Positions 20,161 through 32,165 are shown, counted from the stretch's first letter. The stretch: DNA of 64,000 bases from Carettochelys insculpta (GCF_033958435.1 NC_134160.1:15673001-15737000), one strand, 5' to 3'. Numbers and translations are program-made. Notes: generated from the letters alone by a model not told the origin.

Positions 20161-20574
20161 ATTAAACCTGAGGTTGGGTCAGGGCCAATGAAGACAACAC
20201 ATAGAAACCTCCTGCTGCCCCTGGGAGAATTGGTTAGTGACCCTTCTGAGATGGACTATGACACAAGACCAGGATGAAAAGAAAGTTCAAGGCCACATCC
20301 ACTACACAACACAGGCAGTGGGCACTGTGGACCTAATCTACCCTTACCCAGCACCTCTGAGAGTGACTCTGAAGAGGATGAGGCCCCCATGGAGAAGGGT
20401 TACGTAAAGATGGGTCAGATGCCGCAAAACTCCTCTGCTCTCTGCCCATCATGTTCTCTGCATATGAGCAGACACTGCATTCTGGGGAAGCCGTAAGGTT
20501 CTCCTCTAGAGTTGGGTCAGTGATGCTGCTGAAACCATGTGGTAAGACAACTCTGTGTTGAATCTGCTCTAGTA
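20161..20574 (+). other. Gypsy 3' flank, no LTR found
   Basis: Sequence after the integrase end shows short Glu/Asp-rich frames (ESDSEEDEAPMEKGYVKMG near 20350) but no recognisable env gene, polypurine tract or LTR matching 13441-14485. The minisatellite begins directly after it. Confidence 0.45.
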
Positions 20575-22228
20575 TGTTAGGTGAGGCACAGGACCAGTGT
20601 GTGTTTTTGTTAGGTGAGGCACGGCACCAGCGGGTTCTTTTGTTAGGTGAGGCATGGCACCAGTGGGTGCTTATGTTAGGTGAAGCATAGCACCAGTGGG
20701 TGTTTTTGTTAGGTGAGGCACGGCACAATTGGGTTTTTTTGTTAGGTGAGGCACGGCACCCGTGGGTGTTTTTGTTCCATGAGGCACGGCTCCAGTGGGT
20801 GTTTTTGTTAGATGAGGCATGGCACAAGTGGGTGTTTTTGTTAGGTGAGGCATGGCACCCGTGGGTGTTTTTGTTCCATGAGGCACAGCACCAGTGGGTG
20901 TTTTTCTTATCTGAGGCATGGCACCAGTGGGTGGTTTTGTTACATATTGCATGGCACCAGTGGGTGGTTTTGTTACATATTGCATGGCACCAGTGGGTGT
21001 TTTTGTTAGGTGAGGCACGGCACAATTGGGTTTTTTTGTTAGGTGAGGCACGGCACCCGTGGGTGTTTTTGTTCCATGAGGCACGGCTCCAGTGGGTGTT
21101 TTTGTTAGGTGAGGCATGGCACAAGTGGGTGTTTTTGTTAGGTGAGGCATGGCACCAGTGGGTGTTTTTGTTCCATGAGGCACAGCACCAGTGGGTGTTT
21201 TTCTTATCTGAGGCATGGCACCAGTGGGTGGTTTTGTTACATATTGCATGGCACCAGTGGGTGTTTTTTTAGGTGAGGCACAGCACCTGTGGGTGTTTTT
21301 GTTGGGTGAGGTGCAGTGCAAGTCAGTGTTTTTTTTCAGGTGAGGCACGGCAACAGTGGGTGTTTTTGTTGGGTGAGGCATGGCACCAGTCGGTGGTTTT
21401 GTTACATGAGGCACAGCACCAGTGGGTGTTTTTGTTCCATGGGGGATGGCACCAGTGGGTGTCTTTGTTCCATGGGGGATGACACCACTGGATGTTTGTA
21501 TTACATGAGGCACAGCACCAGTGGGTGTTCTTGTTAGGTGAGGAATGACACTAGTGGATATTTTTGTTACATGAAGCACAGCACCAGGAGGTGTTTTTGT
21601 TACATGAGGCATGGTGCAAGTGGATGTTTTTGTCAGGTGAGGAATGACATCAGTGGTTGTTTCTGTTAGGTGAGGCACAGGTCCAGTGGTTTTTTTTGTT
21701 ACATGAGGCACAGCACCAATTTTTTTTTTCATGAGGAATGACACCAGTGGGTGTTTTTTTTAGGTGAGACATGACACCTGTGGGTGTTTTTGTTACATGA
21801 GGCACCACACCTGTGGGTGTTTTTGTTAGGTGAGGCATATCAGCAGTGGGTGTTTTTGTTAGGTGAGGCATATCAGCAGTGGGTGTTTTTGTTTGGTGAG
21901 GCATGGCACCAGTGGGTGTTTTTTTTACACGAGGAATGACACCAGCAGGTTTTTTTGTTACATGAGTCATGGCATCAGTCTGTGTTTTTTGTTAGGTGAG
22001 GCGTGGCACCAGTGGGTGCTTTTGTTAGTTGAGACATGGCACCAATGGTTTTTTTTGTTACAAGAGGCGTGGCACCAGTGGGTGTTTTTGTTACTTGAGG
22101 AATGATACCAGTGGGTTTTTTTGTTACATGAATCACGGTACCAGAGGGTGTTTTTGTTAGGTGAGGCACAGCACCAGTGGATGTTTTTTTCAGTGAGGAA
22201 TGGTACCAATGGGTGTTTTATTTTTCTT
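20575..22228 (+). repeat. 33-bp minisatellite, about 50 units
   Basis: The unit reads approximately GTGGGTGTTTTTGTTAGGTG followed by AGGCATGGCACCA, 33 bp. Variants replace GTTAGGTGAGG by GTTCCATGAGG or GTTACATGAGG. A nine-unit block of 297 bp is repeated: CGGCACAATT lies at 20721 and at 21018. Because 33 is a multiple of three, several frames stay open for hundreds of codons on both strands (for example 21744-20671 minus, with an 11-residue TKTPTGAVPHL period). These are by-products of the repeat, not evidence for a protein. Unit divergence increases toward 22.2 kb. Confidence 0.93.
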
Positions 22229-23161
22229 CTGTAACCATGTTTTCCTTTCATGCCTCCTGCCTTGTGCCCACGTGGAGTGTCTCTTTGATAGTTGTGTTTT
22301 ATCTAATCTGGCACATTCCAGCTGAAGTGACGGGGTAACTCCATTTGGAGTAGCAAGTTGTGTGCTCACTGGTCCCTTAAAGGATCAAACGTTATATTCT
22401 TGTTCCTCTCCAGGGCAGCACAAAGTTCAGGACACCTGCTTTTGGGGAAGATTAGGGACTTGGGAGTGTGTTGGGGTCACCCTGTGGACACTTTAAGGCT
22501 GTGAGATCCAAGATATATCTGGCTGGCTGCAGCACACACCGACATAGCTGGGAGAGACCGAAGTGGGATGACAGACTTACTGCGCCCCTGGTCAAGTTGT
22601 ATGTGGGGTGCTCCATACTCCCAGAAGAGGTGTGGCTGGGGGCTGCCAGGCTGTCAGCGAAAACAAGAGCCCCAGAGAAGCCGGAAAGTATCAAACAGGT
22701 AAGAACCGGAGAGAGGGGAAATCAAGAAGGAAGTCAAGAATCTCTTCTAGGACTGTAGCTGCATCTACTTCTCTGCTCACTCAGCCCAGCTTAACTGCAT
22801 TGACTGCTGATTCATGCCCATGTGGGAGGCGAGTCAATGTGCACAACTCAGATATCACATGCAAGATGATGGATATAGAGGTATTCTGGTGCCTGACGAT
22901 TATCTATAACATGTTCCCTACATCCTTGCCACCTTGCTATGTACAAGCCTTAACTCCCAGTATCTCCCTTGTTGTACTGCATTACAGATCTTTGCCAAGC
23001 AACCGATCCAACCCTCCCTAACCCAATAGTGCAGGGGTGGGGAATCTTGTTTGGGTCAGACACCATGAGGGAAGTTGTCATCAGATGTGTGTGTGTGCAC
23101 AAGGCAGGGCATATGTTGCATATGCATATCATGCCATGACTTGTGAGCACACCAGCAAATA
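22229..23161. other. Unresolved region after the minisatellite
   Basis: No recognised gene. Parts of 22260-22760 (an ATCCAAGATATATCTGGCTG stretch, and AAACAGGTAAGAACC with a splice-donor look at ~22694) recall an LTR and leader, but I find no partner LTR. From 23033 CAGGGGTGGGGAATCTTG resembles the start of a hAT-type MITE cut off by the CR1 tail at 23162. Confidence 0.35.
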
Positions 23162-26043
23162 ATAGAATCCTAGAATCCTAGGGCTGGAAGGGACCTCAGG
23201 AGGTCATTGAGTCCAGCCCCTGCTTCAAGCAGGATCAACCCCAACTACGTCATCCCAGCCAGGACCTTGTCAAGCCAGGACTTAAAAACCTGGGGATGGA
23301 GATTCCACCACCTCTACAGGTAACACATTCCAGAGCTTCACCACCCTCCTGGTGAAGTAGTTTTTCTTGATATCCAGCCTACTCATCTCCTTCTGTAACT
23401 TCAGACCTTTGCTCCTTGTTCTGTCATCTGTCACCACTGAGAACAGTTTCTCTCCATCCTCTTCAGAGCTCCCCTTCAAGAAGTTGAAGGCTGCTATTAA
23501 AACACCTCCGAGTCTTCTGTTCTGTAAACTAAGCAAACCCAAATACCACAGCCTCTCCTCATAGATAATGTGCTCCAGCCCTTTAATCATTTTCAATGAC
23601 CTCCATTGAACCTATTCCAGCACATCCACATCCTTTCTGTACTGGGGGGCCCAAAACTGGACACAATATTCCAGATGTGGACTCACCAGTGCTGAAGAGG
23701 GGAACAACCACTTCTCTAGATCTGCTCGAAATCCTCCTCCTAAAGCACTCTAACATGCTGTTAGCCTTTGTGGCTACAAAGGCACACTGTTTACTCATAT
23801 CCAACCTTTCATCCACCATAACCCCATAATCCCTTTCCGCTGTACTGCTACTTAGCCAGTCGAACCTCAGCCTGTAACAACACTTGGGATTCTTCTGTCC
23901 CAAGTGCAGGACTCCCCGCTTCTCCTTGTTGAACTGCATCAAGTTTCATTTGGCCCAATCTTCCAAATTATCCAGGTCACTCTGGATCCTATCTCTACCC
24001 TCCAACATATCCACCTCACCCTCTAGCTTGGTGTCATCTGCAAAATTGCTGAGGGTGCAATCCAGTCCCTCATCCAGGTCATTAATAGAGATATTGAAGA
24101 ACACTGGCCCCAGAACCGAGTCTTGGGACACTCCACTTGAAACTGACCACCATTCAGATATTGAGCCATTGACCACTATCCGTTGGGCCCAACTGTCAAA
24201 CCAGCTTTCTATCCATTTTATAGTCCACGTATCCAATCCATACTTCCTTAACTTATGGAGACTGTGTTGAAAGCTTTGCTGAAGTCAACATATATCACAT
24301 CCATTGACTTCCTCATGTCTGTACAGCCTGTTACCTCATCATAGAAGCTAATCAGATTGGTCAGGCACAACTTTCCCTTTTTAAATCCATGTTGACTACT
24401 TTTGATCACTTTCCCCTCTTCCAAGTGCTCCAAAATGGATTCCTTGAGGATCCTTTCCATTATTTTCCCAGAAACTGAGGTAAGGCTGAGGTAAGATCTC
24501 TAGTTCCTTGGATTGTCCTCCTTTTTTAAAGATAGTCACTACATTTGCCCTTTTCCAGTCATCCGGGACCTCTCCCAATCTTCAAGAGTATTCAGAGATA
24601 ATGGCCAAAGACTCGGTAATGACATCTGCCAATTCCCTCAGTACCCTTGGGTGCATTAAATCCAGACCCATCAATTTGTGTACATTTAGTTTTTCCAGTT
24701 AGCTCTTAACTTGTTCCTTCCCCAGGGAGAGCTGCTCTCCACCTTCCCATATTGCACTGTCTAGCACCATAGTGTGGGAGCTGTCCTTCTCTGTGAAGAC
24801 TGAGTTAAAAAAAGCATTGAGTATTTCAGTTCTTCTTACATCATCTGCCACTAGGTTACTGCTCTCATCCAGTAATGGCCCCTGATAACCCTCTTATTGT
24901 TAACATGCCTGTAGAAACCCTTCTTGTTGCCCTTCACATCCTTTGGCAGCTACAGTTCCAATTGTGCTTTTGCTTTCCTGATTACTCCTCAGCATTCTCC
25001 AGCCATATATTTATATTCCTCCTTAGTCAACTGTACGTGTTTCCACTTTCCTTTCTGAGTTGAAGCTGACCAAGGATTTTCCTGTTAAGCCCACCTGGTT
25101 GCCTACCAGATTTGCATTTCTGAATAGTTAGCGGGATTGTTTGTTCCTGTGCCTTCAATAAGACTTCTTTAAAATATTGCCAGTTATCCTGAACTCTTTT
25201 CCCCTTCATCTTCATTTCCCAAAGGATCCTGTACACCAGTTCTCTTAGGGAGTTGAAGTCTGCTCTTCTGAAATCAAGGGTCTGTATGTTACTGCTCACC
25301 TTTCTTCCTTTTGTCTGGGTCCTAAAATCCACCATCACATTGTCACTGCTGCTCAGCTTGCCACACGCTTCTATTTCTCCTATTAATTCATCTCTATTTG
25401 TGAGCAGCAGTTCAAGTGGTGCATGGCCCCTGGTTGGTTCCATCAGCACTTGTACCAGGAAGTTATCCCCAACTTTCTCCAAAAACTACCTCGATTGTCT
25501 GTGTGCTGATGTATTGGTCTCCCAACAAATGTCTGGATCTTTAACCAGGATGAGAACCAGGCCTGTGATTTGGAAGGTTCACTTAGCTGTTTGAAGAAAT
25601 TCTCATCAACCTCATCTCCCTGATCTGGTGGTCTATAGCAGATACCAACTACAACATCAACTCAGTTATTTCCACCTCTAAGCTTAACCCAAAGACACTC
25701 AACTGGATTTTCTCCCTCCTTATACTGTAGCTCTGAGCAATCATTCTGCTCCCTCACATGGAATGAAACTCCTCCTCCTTTTCTCCTCACCTGTCCTTCC
25801 TAAGCAGTTTATACCCTTCCATGACAGTGCTCCAGTTATGCGAATCATCCCACCAAGTCTCGGATATTGCAATCAACTCATACTTCTTTGACTGTGCCAG
25901 GGCCTCTAATTCTTCCTGTTTGTTTCCAAGGCTCTTGCATTTGTGTACAAGCACCATAGAAAAGTGGCTGATTGGCCCACCTTCTTCTCTTCACCCAGGA
26001 ATCCTACTTTGCGGTTCCCTCCTCCTTCCCCTCTTACGTCAGG
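23162..26043 (-). mobile_element. CR1 LINE copy A, minus strand, ORF2 and 3' UTR, multiply frameshifted
   Basis: Read from 26043 down to 23162 this is CR1 ORF2 followed by the 3' UTR, ending in the CR1 signature CCTAGGATTCTAGGATTCTA. Recognisable segments are the endonuclease (near 25870-25030, with SSDNVMVDFRTQTKGRKVS near 25370), the RT fingers (24578-24396), GKLCLTNLISFYDEVTGC and VIYVDFSKAFNTV (24400-24260), SSGVSQDSVLGPVFFN and FADDTKLEGEVD (24170-24000), and the C-terminal domain (23942-23282). At least six frame breaks separate them. The ORF1 end of the same element appears beyond the LTR element at 31263-31628, so copy A was interrupted at 26043. Confidence 0.9.
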
Positions 26044-26167
26044 TGTTATGCTTATAAGAAGCACATGGGATCTTTTTAGAGGGACAAGGCAAGAATGCTG
26101 CGTTTATTGAGAATACAATGCCATTATATTGTATGCATATAATATACATAGTTTATTCAGAGGCACG

Positions 26168-26198
<31 letters not shown>

Positions 26199-26881
26199 CC
26201 CATCTTGTGGTTGTTTATAGTTACCAAAGGTTGCTCACTCTAATCCACTGGCCAGATGGATTAGAGGTGAGTGTGCAGCCAGGTTCTGTTGATCCGGATC
26301 AATGCTCCGATGTTGACAAGATGAGAAGAGGAACCCAACCCTGCAGTGGTGCACAGTCCTGATTCTGTCCCACTGCCCCAGGCACAATGAGTCACCTGTC
26401 AATGGCAGATGGGTTTGATCCTTTCCCACTGCCCAGGTTTCTGTGTGACTCATCACCTACAGATGGCACTTAATCTTCCTCTCAGGGTGGGTCATTGCTG
26501 GAGAGTTCAGTTCTCCTTGTTCTTTAGCCACCACATCTTTGCTGGCCAGACAAGCTGGCTCCACATGGTAACTCTCTTAAGCATCTACATTGACACTTCC
26601 AGGTGGATCTCACACAGACAGCACAAGGTTTACAGGTTAATGCAAAGTTAAGAAGGAATTTTAAATACAATATGGAATCTGGTACAAAGTGCCTATGAAT
26701 ATAGAAATAACCAATGTAAAGAGTAACACAAAGGTACAAAGTAGTATAAAATGACAAATCTAAACAGTATTACAAAAGTCTGTGGTCCATTAAAAAGATA
26801 TAGGGTAATACAGGGTGATACAATGACACATAATAATACAAAGTTTCCACTAAAAGATATATTACTATCCAGGGTGCCACA
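26044..26881 (-). mobile_element. LTR (3' LTR) of a minus-strand LTR retroelement
   Basis: On the minus strand this 838-bp repeat starts TGTGGCACCCTGG and ends GCATAACA, the TG...CA pattern. A CA/CG microsatellite lies at ~26167-26198. TTTATT near 26100 is the reverse complement of a polyadenylation signal. The flank CAGG at 26040-26043 is repeated at 31263-31266. A purine stretch (minus-strand GGAGTGGGAA) abuts the LTR at 26882-26891 and may be the polypurine tract. It matches the second LTR (30416-31262). Confidence 0.88.
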
Positions 26882-29800
26882 TTCCCACTCCTTGACCCCT
26901 CAAGTCACTTCAGTGGGTCACATTTAAATTTCACATGTTTTCTTTAGGGCTATGTATTGATTCATGACTTCTGTTTGGGGTTTTAATTTGAGGTATATTC
27001 TCATTCAACAGCACATGAAACACAATCCCACAAGGGAAATTTAGGATAACATTAATACAATGTGTGTGAAACACAATAGTCAATATGCGTTTAGAGCTGG
27101 GACACCACCCTTTACACACTTGATGTAAAGTTACCAAACTCTGTCTTTGAATTTGTACAGTGACATTAGTTGGCTAATTTATTTTTAATAAATCTAATTA
27201 TATAGCTAAACCAAAATTAATGTTGTTTGCCAGTATTAACATATTTTGCCATACAATAGATAATAATTTGACAGCACAAATAACTCCTTTTATCATAGCA
27301 TATCTCAGTTATGCAACATAATTAGCAGAGAACATATATATTAGATACATTACACAACAATGCTAGCAATAAAGCAAACACCACAAGAGACAAACATTAA
27401 ACATATAAAACACAAGTTTTGTTGCAACAGCAGATCCATGGTTTTCTGGGTAGCTCTTCAGCTTGAACTAGTTTCTTTTGATTTTCTGAAAGACAAAAAT
27501 AACATTTTTCCGCCCCTTTTGGGGGAAGATTATGTTTTAAAATACTCCTTTGGCAGTACAAATGTCTTCGCCAATTTGGGGGAAAGCGGAGGACTTATTT
27601 GTTTTTGCTCTGTGGGTAGGCAAGGTTTTAATGGTTTTTACTCTTTAAGTTGCTTTTGGGTGAATTATCACACTGGTCAATTATTCAAAAATTTTGAGGT
27701 GGTGTGCCTCTGTTTTCTTTTTATCCAGCAGGTTGTGTTTGTAATAGTTTCTCTGTTGTACTAATCTTTGAGTTTATTTACTGATAATTGAGAAGCATTA
27801 TTACTATAATTAGCTCCCCCACACTGTCCTTTTTAACACCGGGGTGTTTTCAGTTACCATTTTCAACATTCCTTAAGGCTTTCTTTCACCAAATCATATA
27901 CATTGCACTTTGTTACAGGGTTACTTAGGAATGTTAAATATTATTTATTTCAGTGTTATACAGTATTATTAGCATTGGATTTTTTTAGAAGTGGGTGTTT
28001 ATAAATATTTTGCCATGCCATAGCTATTATTTAGACAATTTATTATTGGGGCCAGTGTGTTCAATACCCTCTTGAAATCTTTGCATAAGTTTTAATTTAA
28101 GCAGGTTATTTTAACTTGGGGGTGAATTAAATAGAAATAAGGGTTTTGTTCATAGAAGCAAACCCCCTTTTGTATTTGCTTTTAGTTTTTAGCACTGTAA
28201 ATACAGGTTTTTTTCTACTTAGAATTAACTTTTCCCCTTTTATTCTGCAGTTTTCTTTTTTTTTTGCTGAACGAGGAGTATTCCTTATTTGCAACCCTTT
28301 GTTGTGCTGCTTATGGGCAGTTTTTCCACAATACATAGTGGTTTGAGAAGGAAAGCAAGGTTTATTTTGGCTCCTTCTCAGAGCCCTAAAAGATTTTCAT
28401 TAAGCAGCATGTTTTGCTTGCTCTTTTTATACTCCTTCTATAAAAGATGTTGAATATATGATAGAAAAATGCACATTCCTTTCACAGTTAAACTTCCATA
28501 ACATTAGCCATACATTTTTACATAAGCTGTAACTCTTTCGGTTATGCATACAGAGTTTTCACATACTTTTATCAAAGTGACAGTCTGATAACTCAAAGCC
28601 ACATTAAGGCTCAGTTTTCCTAACAATGCCTTTTTTTATTCCTTTACAACAGCTTTTATTTGCTTTTTTTTTCCCCAAAAACAAGAAATTCAGGGTTTTC
28701 TGGCTGCCACTTGTATCAGCCACAACTTGGTCTAAAAAGAAAACCGTTAAGATAGCATAAGAATTAAATACTGAAGACTAACAGTTAAGCCAAAAGTCAA
28801 GCAACACGAGCTACCTGTGTCTGGCAAAAAGTGTCTTGTCAGTTTTGCAACTTTGAAATGACATTATTTTTTAAAAAAATGAAAGCCAATTTATTTTAAG
28901 CCTATAACAGACTTTATAAACCTACAACACATCAGTGGTGGTTAGGTTCTAAAAACCTCACATATTTATACAATATACTTATATGTACACACAGATATTA
29001 CAGTCATTTCTTTTTCTTAATATCTCTTGTATTACTTTAACTTATTTTACATCACTGTACATAGTTTATGTTTCCTTTTATACATATGGGGCAGTTAAGG
29101 TCCAATAGAAGCCCCCTAATTTTTTAAAACAAATTTGACTAAATTATCCAGATTTAAATTATGGTCTCTTTTTGCCTTGCTTATTTGCAGACATTCCTTT
29201 GGAAAAGGACCCAATGGATGCAAAGAAACCAACAATTCTTTTTTATAACATTTTTACAACGTTTAACTGCTTAATTCCCTCCAGACTGTGCAGAGATAAC
29301 TTATTTCTCTTTCCATAAATCACTTGGTAATTCCCCACAAAATACATCTTTTTTAGCTATCACTATTTTAAGTGTTATTCCAGGAATTTGAATTTTACAT
29401 TGAATTTCACTGTGTCTCTTTCTCCTGTTACTATAGCTCCACCCTGGGCTTTTAGCAAACAGTTCCCTTTATTTGTTGTCTGGGCCTGATCCTGCCTTTT
29501 TAGCTGAACTTTTCCTTTACATGGATACAGGCCTTGCTCCACGACCAATTTTGAAGGGAAAGTGTCTTAAATAGCCTGCACATTTCTTGGTTCCTTTCCT
29601 TGTGTACATTTGAATTTTTATTTCTGCCATTAGCTAATCCTTAAACAACTCACTACAGGCTTTCCATAACAGCCAGACTGCAGCTGCATCTTTTTCATTG
29701 GGGTAGATGGTTTATATATCAGTAAATATGTGGCCAATTTATCCTCCAAATCTGAAATTGTGGGGAAATCAGCCAGTGCCTGATGAGACAAGGGGTGATG

Positions 29801-30415
29801 TCCAAATTTTTGTAGTTGTCAAAAAGGGGTAATATTCCTTACAAAGGCCAATTTTCAGTCTTTTCTTGGGAAGCCTTTTTAAAAGACTGCTTTCTTTTGA
29901 ACATTTTTTTAATGTATCCAACCTCCTAAACAGCAATTTTTGTCCTTCGACAGTACAATTGTGTGTCTTTTCCCCTTAGGACTCCTACAAGGTAGGCAGT
30001 AGATCGAAGACACTAAACTTCAATCCCTTCTCTGGGCTCAGCCTGACTACAATCAAGGGTATACAACCTTTTCTCCCCACACTATTAGGGCAGAATGGAA
30101 TACTAATTCCCTCTCTTTCACTCTGCCATGCTATGACTGGTGGGGTGTATTCCTTAACAAGACAATTCCTGTGGTGAGAAATCTAATTCCCCTCCCCTCT
30201 TTACCCAGCCAGGCTACAAATGGGGATTTGCAAACCTTTTGCGATCAATCACTTAAACTTCCCAAAATATTACTGCAGTATAAACATTTTCCAAAACACT
30301 TCTGCAGTGTAAATTTTTATCACCGTGGCTAAACACTTTCCACGCACTCCTTATTATTGGTTCCCAAAAAACAACAGCACCTGCTGCTCCCCCTTTCGCA
30401 TTTCTTCACCACAAA
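26882..30415 (-). mobile_element. Interior of the minus-strand LTR element, AT-rich, no intact genes
   Basis: About 3.5 kb between the two LTRs. It is strongly AT-rich with no frame longer than about 135 codons and no protease, RT or integrase motif that I can identify on either strand, so it is either a non-autonomous element or an eroded endogenous retrovirus. Short minus-strand frames near 29.4-29.8 kb may be gag- or env-like but cannot be assigned. A possible primer site starts (minus strand) at 30411 with TGGTGAAGAAATGCGA, weakly resembling a tRNA-Leu site. Confidence 0.6.
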
Positions 30416-31262
30416 CATTATGCTTATAAGAAGCACATGGGATCTTTTTAGAGGGACAAGGCAAGAATGCTGCGTTTATTGAGAATACAATGCCATTATA
30501 TTGTATGCATATAATATACATAGTTTATTCAGAGGCGCGCGCGCGCGCACACACACACACACACCCCATCTTGTGGTTGTTTATAGTTACCAAAGGTTGC
30601 TCACTCTAATCCACTGGCCAGATGGATTAGAGGTGAGTGTGCAGCCAGGTTCTGTTGATCCAGATCAATGCTCCGATGTTGACAAGATGAGAAGAGGAAC
30701 CCAACCCTGCAGTGGTGCACAGTCCTGATTCTGTCCCACTGCCCCAGGCACAATGAGTCACCTGTCAATGGCAGATGGGTTTGATCCTTTCCCACTGCCC
30801 AGGTTTCTGTGTGACTCATCACCTACAGATGGCACTTAATCTTCCTCTCAGGGTGGGTCATTGCTGGAGAGTCCAGTTCTCTTTGTTCTTTAGCCACCAC
30901 GTCTTTGTTGTCCAGACAAGCTGGCTCCAGAGGGTAACTATTTAAGCATCCACATTCACACTGCCAGGAGGCTCTCACACACAACCACTCTCACACAGAC
31001 AGCACAAGGTTTACAGGCAAACACAAAGTTAAGATGCAGTTTTTAATACAATATGGAATCCAGAACAACGTGTCTATGAATATAAAATGACCAATGCAAA
31101 GGGTAATACAAAGGTACAAAGTAGCATACAATAACCAATCTAAAGGGTAATACAAAAGTCTGTGGTCCATTAAAAAGATATAAGGTAATACATGGTGATA
31201 CAACAATACATGGTAATACAAAGTTTCCACTAAAAGATACATTACTATCCTGGGTTGCTACA
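30416..31262 (-). mobile_element. LTR (5' LTR) of the minus-strand LTR retroelement
   Basis: An 847-bp repeat starting (minus strand) TGTAGCAACCCAGG and ending GCATAATG, where the expected CA end is changed. The part at 30416-30875 is nearly identical to 26044-26500 outside the CA repeat; the remaining ~385 bp are clearly more diverged and carry a small insertion near 30980-31000. The CAGG flank at 31263-31266 completes the 4-bp target duplication. Confidence 0.88.
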
Positions 31263-31628
31263 CAGGGCTTGTGTCACCATCCCCCAACGAACCTAGTTTA
31301 AAGCCCTCTTCACTAGGTTTGCAAGCCTGCCCACAAAGATGCTCTTCCCTCTCTTCATTAGCTGGATCCCATTTCTGCCCAGCAATCCTTGTTCATAAAA
31401 TAGAATGCCATGGTCGAAGAAACCAAATCCTTCCCTGTGACACCACCTACGCATCCACACATTTACCTTGGCGATTCGATGATCCCTACTCGGACCCCTT
31501 CCTTCTACAGGGAGGATGGACAAGAAGACCACTTGTGCTCTATGGATATTGATATTTCTTTCTAGGGTTATGTAATCTGCAGTGATCTCATCAAGGTTGC
31601 TCTTGGCTGTATCGTTAGTTCCTATATG
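31263..31628 (-). pseudogene. CR1 copy A, ORF1 C-terminal part (separated by the LTR element)
   Basis: Minus-strand CR1 ORF1 end, with HHIGTNDTAKSNLDEITADY near 31610 and FGFFDHGILFYEQGLLGRNG near 31400, ending LVKRALN near 31293. The block-V-like position reads NGIQLM, so the catalytic Asp and His are lost. It continues the CR1 copy at 23162-26043. Beyond 31628 it joins abruptly to a plus-strand CR1 3' piece, so a 214-codon minus frame spanning 31937-31293 is a chimera, not a gene. Confidence 0.82.
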
Positions 31629-32047
31629 GTGAGAGAGACTGGGACTTTTCAGTTTGGAAAAGAGGCGATTGAGGGGCGATATGATAGAGGTATATAAAAT
31701 CATGAATGGTGTGGAGAAAGTGAATATAGAAAAATTATTTACCTTTTCCCATAATACAAGAACTAGGGGACACCAAATGAAATTGATGGGTAGTAGGTTC
31801 AAAACTAATAAAAGGAAATTTTTCTTCACACAGCGCACAGTCAACCTGTGGAACTCCTTGCCCGAGGAGGCTGTGAAGGCCAGGACTCTATTAGGGTTTA
31901 AAAAAGAGCTTGATAAATTTTTGCAGGTTAGGTCCATAAATGGCTATTAGCCAGGGATAAAGTATGGTGCCCCTAGCCTTCATAACAAGGGCAGGAGATG
32001 GATGGCAGGAGATAAATCACTTGATCATTGTCTTCTGTTCTCCTTCT
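31629..32047 (+). mobile_element. CR1 3' fragment, TTCTTATG-tailed subfamily, truncated at both ends
   Basis: It carries the last ~105 codons of ORF2 ([20 protein letters not shown] and [19 protein letters not shown], stop at 31950) and about 95 bp of 3' UTR, then stops before the TTCTTATG tail where a PLE terminal fragment begins. It differs from the copy at 1799-2859 at few positions. Both junctions are sharp; it lies inside CR1 copy A in the opposite orientation. Confidence 0.85.
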
Positions 32048-32165
32048 CTACCTGGCCCTGCAGATTTCCATGACCAGCATCTGATGAAGTGAGTCTGTGC
32101 TCACGAAAGCTCATGCTCAAAACTTTTCTGGTAGTCTATAAGGTGCCACAGGACCCTTTGTTGCT
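32048..32165 (+). mobile_element. PLE terminal fragment with hammerhead-like motif
   Basis: It begins CTACCTGGCCCTGCAGATTT and ends CACAGGACCCTTTGTTGCTG, matching the 3' terminal sequence of the PLE copies at 19.9 and 58.4 kb. It sits at the right edge of a truncated CR1 3' UTR. No target duplication is seen. Confidence 0.7.
32076..32117 (+). ncRNA. Hammerhead-ribozyme-like motif (PLE)
   Basis: AGCAT (32076-32080), CTGATGA (32081-32087), an extra A, stem II GTGAG-TCTGTG-CTCAC (32089-32104), GAAA (32105-32108), GCTC (32109-32112), ATGCT (32113-32117). All core bases are present. The loop of stem II differs in length and sequence from the 19.8 kb copy while the stem is kept. Confidence 0.62.

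Noticed and set aside
20333..21744. Open frames of 357, 263 and 190 codons with regular 11-residue repeats
   Set aside because: They arise from the 33-bp period of the minisatellite, are open on both strands, and have no start context or non-repeat domain.
22690..22760. CAG/GTAAGA as an exon boundary of a host gene
   Set aside because: An isolated donor-like site with no exon of recognisable protein; chance or an LTR leader is more likely.
26167..26198. CA repeat as a CRISPR-like or regulatory array
   Set aside because: A simple microsatellite within both LTR copies; no spacers.
31293..31937. A 214-codon minus-strand frame
   Set aside because: It is a chimera of the antisense of a CR1 3' fragment with the CR1 ORF1 end across the junction at 31628/31629.
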